Of a DNA stretch of 6,963 nt, positions 6,093 through 6,963 are shown in pieces. The DNA comes from Bryobacterales bacterium (GTDB lineage: Bacteria; Acidobacteriota; Terriglobia; Bryobacterales; Bryobacteraceae). The position numbers and the translations under genes are program-made. Numbering within the stretch: position 1 is the stretch's first letter; each line of letters starts with the position of its first letter. The stretch covers positions 1-6,963 of the forward strand of contig JANXQZ010000277.1 in NCBI GenBank assembly GCA_025353235.1, in the 5' to 3' direction. The notes beneath the pieces were generated by a model. That model made no database searches and was not told the DNA's origin. It worked only from the letters and a program-made list of their open reading frames with translations.

Positions 6093-6963
6093 CTAAGCCA
6101 CCGCGCGCTCAAAGAGATCCGCCTGCATCGGCTCGGCCGATCGGTAGCCAGCCAACTCTCTTGGATACCTGGCGAGAAGCGCGGCAGGAGCGGAACGGCG
6201 CTGATCGCCCAAGAGTGCGGACAACTGCAAAGCGTTGACCACGGACTTCCCTTTTATCTCGTTGTTCGCCACGACGAAGGTCCGGGCAGCGTGCTCGCTG
6301 ACATGCTCGATGCGAGGTTGCCATTCCATCAACTCCGACGGCGAATAGAGATAGTCATGGCGTGCGCCCGCGACGCCCGATCCACCAAACTCCCGCGTCC
6401 AATCGCGCGGATTGCGCCCGTGCAGCCGAATGTATCCGATATCGGACGTCAAGTGCGAAGTAGGCGGCATCGCCTTGGTGTAAGGCGCTTGATCGATATT
6501 GCAGAACCCGACCCGGTAGTCGATGAGCGTGCCCAGCGCCTCTGCATGCGTCCAACTGGCATGCCGCATCTCGGCGACGAGTGGAAACTCATGGAACGTC
6601 CGGCGCAGGCGAATGAGGAAATCCCGGTTCTCCTCGGTATAGCGGAACGTCCACGGAAACTGCATCAGAACGCATCCGAGCCGACGCGCGCGCAGCAGAG
6701 GCCACAAGCCGTCCTTGAAGAGCGCCACCTCGGCTTCTTCCAGCACCCGTTCATGCGTAAAGCGCCGCTGCAACTTTGCGGTGAATAGGAAGCGCGGATT
6801 CTCTTCCACTTTGCCGATCCATAACCGCGAGATCTCCGGCCGAAGCGGTTGGTGAAACGAGGTATTGATCTCAATCGCGTCAAAGTACCGGGCCAGATAC
6901 TGCAAAGGATGAAATCCGCGCCCGCCAGTCTTCGGGTAAACAATCCCGTTCCAGTCGGGATGG
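6093..6963 (-). CDS. DUF72 (YecE-family) protein, N-terminus outside window
   Basis: The open frame runs from the right edge of the window to TAG at 6095-6093, giving 289 residues with no start needed inside the window. An in-frame TTG at 6905 is not the start, because the 19 codons before it still match the family (HPDWNGIVYPK, then GFHPLQYLARYFD). DUF72 proteins have a TIM-barrel-like fold; their biochemical role is not established, though they are often described as YecE-like. Landmarks in in-window numbering: AIEINTSFHQPLRPE (about 29-43), RFLFTAKL (57-64), VLMQFPWTFRYTEENRDFL (98-116), LVAEMRHASW (128-137), VGFCNIDQAPY (151-161), YIRLHGRNPRDW (177-188) and VVANNEIKGKSVVNALQL (231-248). 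Only roughly 10-20 N-terminal residues should be missing. It lies upstream of the receptor on the same strand with a 79-nt gap, so it may or may not be in the same transcript. A short tail after the core (RSAEPMQADLFERAVA) is less conserved in appearance. Confidence 0.9.
   Translation of the reverse strand, partial: HPDWNGIVYPKTGGRGFHPLQYLARYFDAIEINTSFHQPLRPEISRLWIGKVEENPRFLFTAKLQRRFTHERVLEEAEVALFKDGLWPLLRARRLGCVLMQFPWTFRYTEENRDFLIRLRRTFHEFPLVAEMRHASWTHAEALGTLIDYRVGFCNIDQAPYTKAMPPTSHLTSDIGYIRLHGRNPRDWTREFGGSGVAGARHDYLYSPSELMEWQPRIEHVSEHAARTFVVANNEIKGKSVVNALQLSALLGDQRRSAPAALLARYPRELAGYRSAEPMQADLFERAVA

Noticed and set aside
6090..6788. Plus-strand open frame (232 codons) opposite the DUF72 gene
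   Set aside because: It lies antisense to a strongly recognisable DUF72 protein, has a composition typical of a shadow frame and shows no family motif.

Overview
The window looks like chromosomal DNA from an acidobacterium, probably of the Bryobacter/Solibacter type. The main reason is the very large Oar-like TonB-dependent receptor (N-terminal carboxypeptidase-regulatory-like domain, LPLNGR plug motif, roughly 1,100 residues). The moderately GC-rich sequence, a Tat-exported sugar-isomerase-like protein and a LytS/LytTR two-component pair fit the same group. The assignment is inferred from protein style only; no rRNA or tRNA is present to test it.

Left third, plus strand (1-1868): the last 40 residues of an alpha/beta hydrolase, then a membrane histidine kinase of the LytS/YehU class (130-1179), then a LytTR response regulator (1176-1868). 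The gap between hydrolase and kinase is 5 nt, and kinase and regulator overlap by 4 nt in a GTGA junction. All three probably lie on one transcript. The kinase should phosphorylate Asp53 of the regulator, which would then bind DNA through its LytTR domain; its input signal and target genes are unknown.

Middle and right, minus strand (6963-1865): read in the direction of transcription, a DUF72/YecE-family protein whose start lies beyond the window (ends at 6093), a 79-nt gap holding the leader of the next gene, the TonB-dependent receptor (6013-2717), and, 3 nt after its stop codon, a Tat-signal TIM-barrel sugar phosphate isomerase/epimerase-like protein (2713-1865). The receptor and isomerase are almost certainly co-transcribed, suggesting outer-membrane uptake or binding of a ligand coupled to a periplasmic carbohydrate-type enzyme. 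The isomerase and the response regulator meet tail to tail with their stop codons overlapping by 4 nt.

Coding density is very high. The only real intergenic space is 6014-6092, which carries a strong Shine-Dalgarno sequence and a perfect 10-bp palindrome. No mobile element, CRISPR array, RNA gene or clear intrinsic terminator was seen. All genes fall in recognisable families; no clearly new system is visible, and the points worth a second look concern gene pairing and a few residue-level features.
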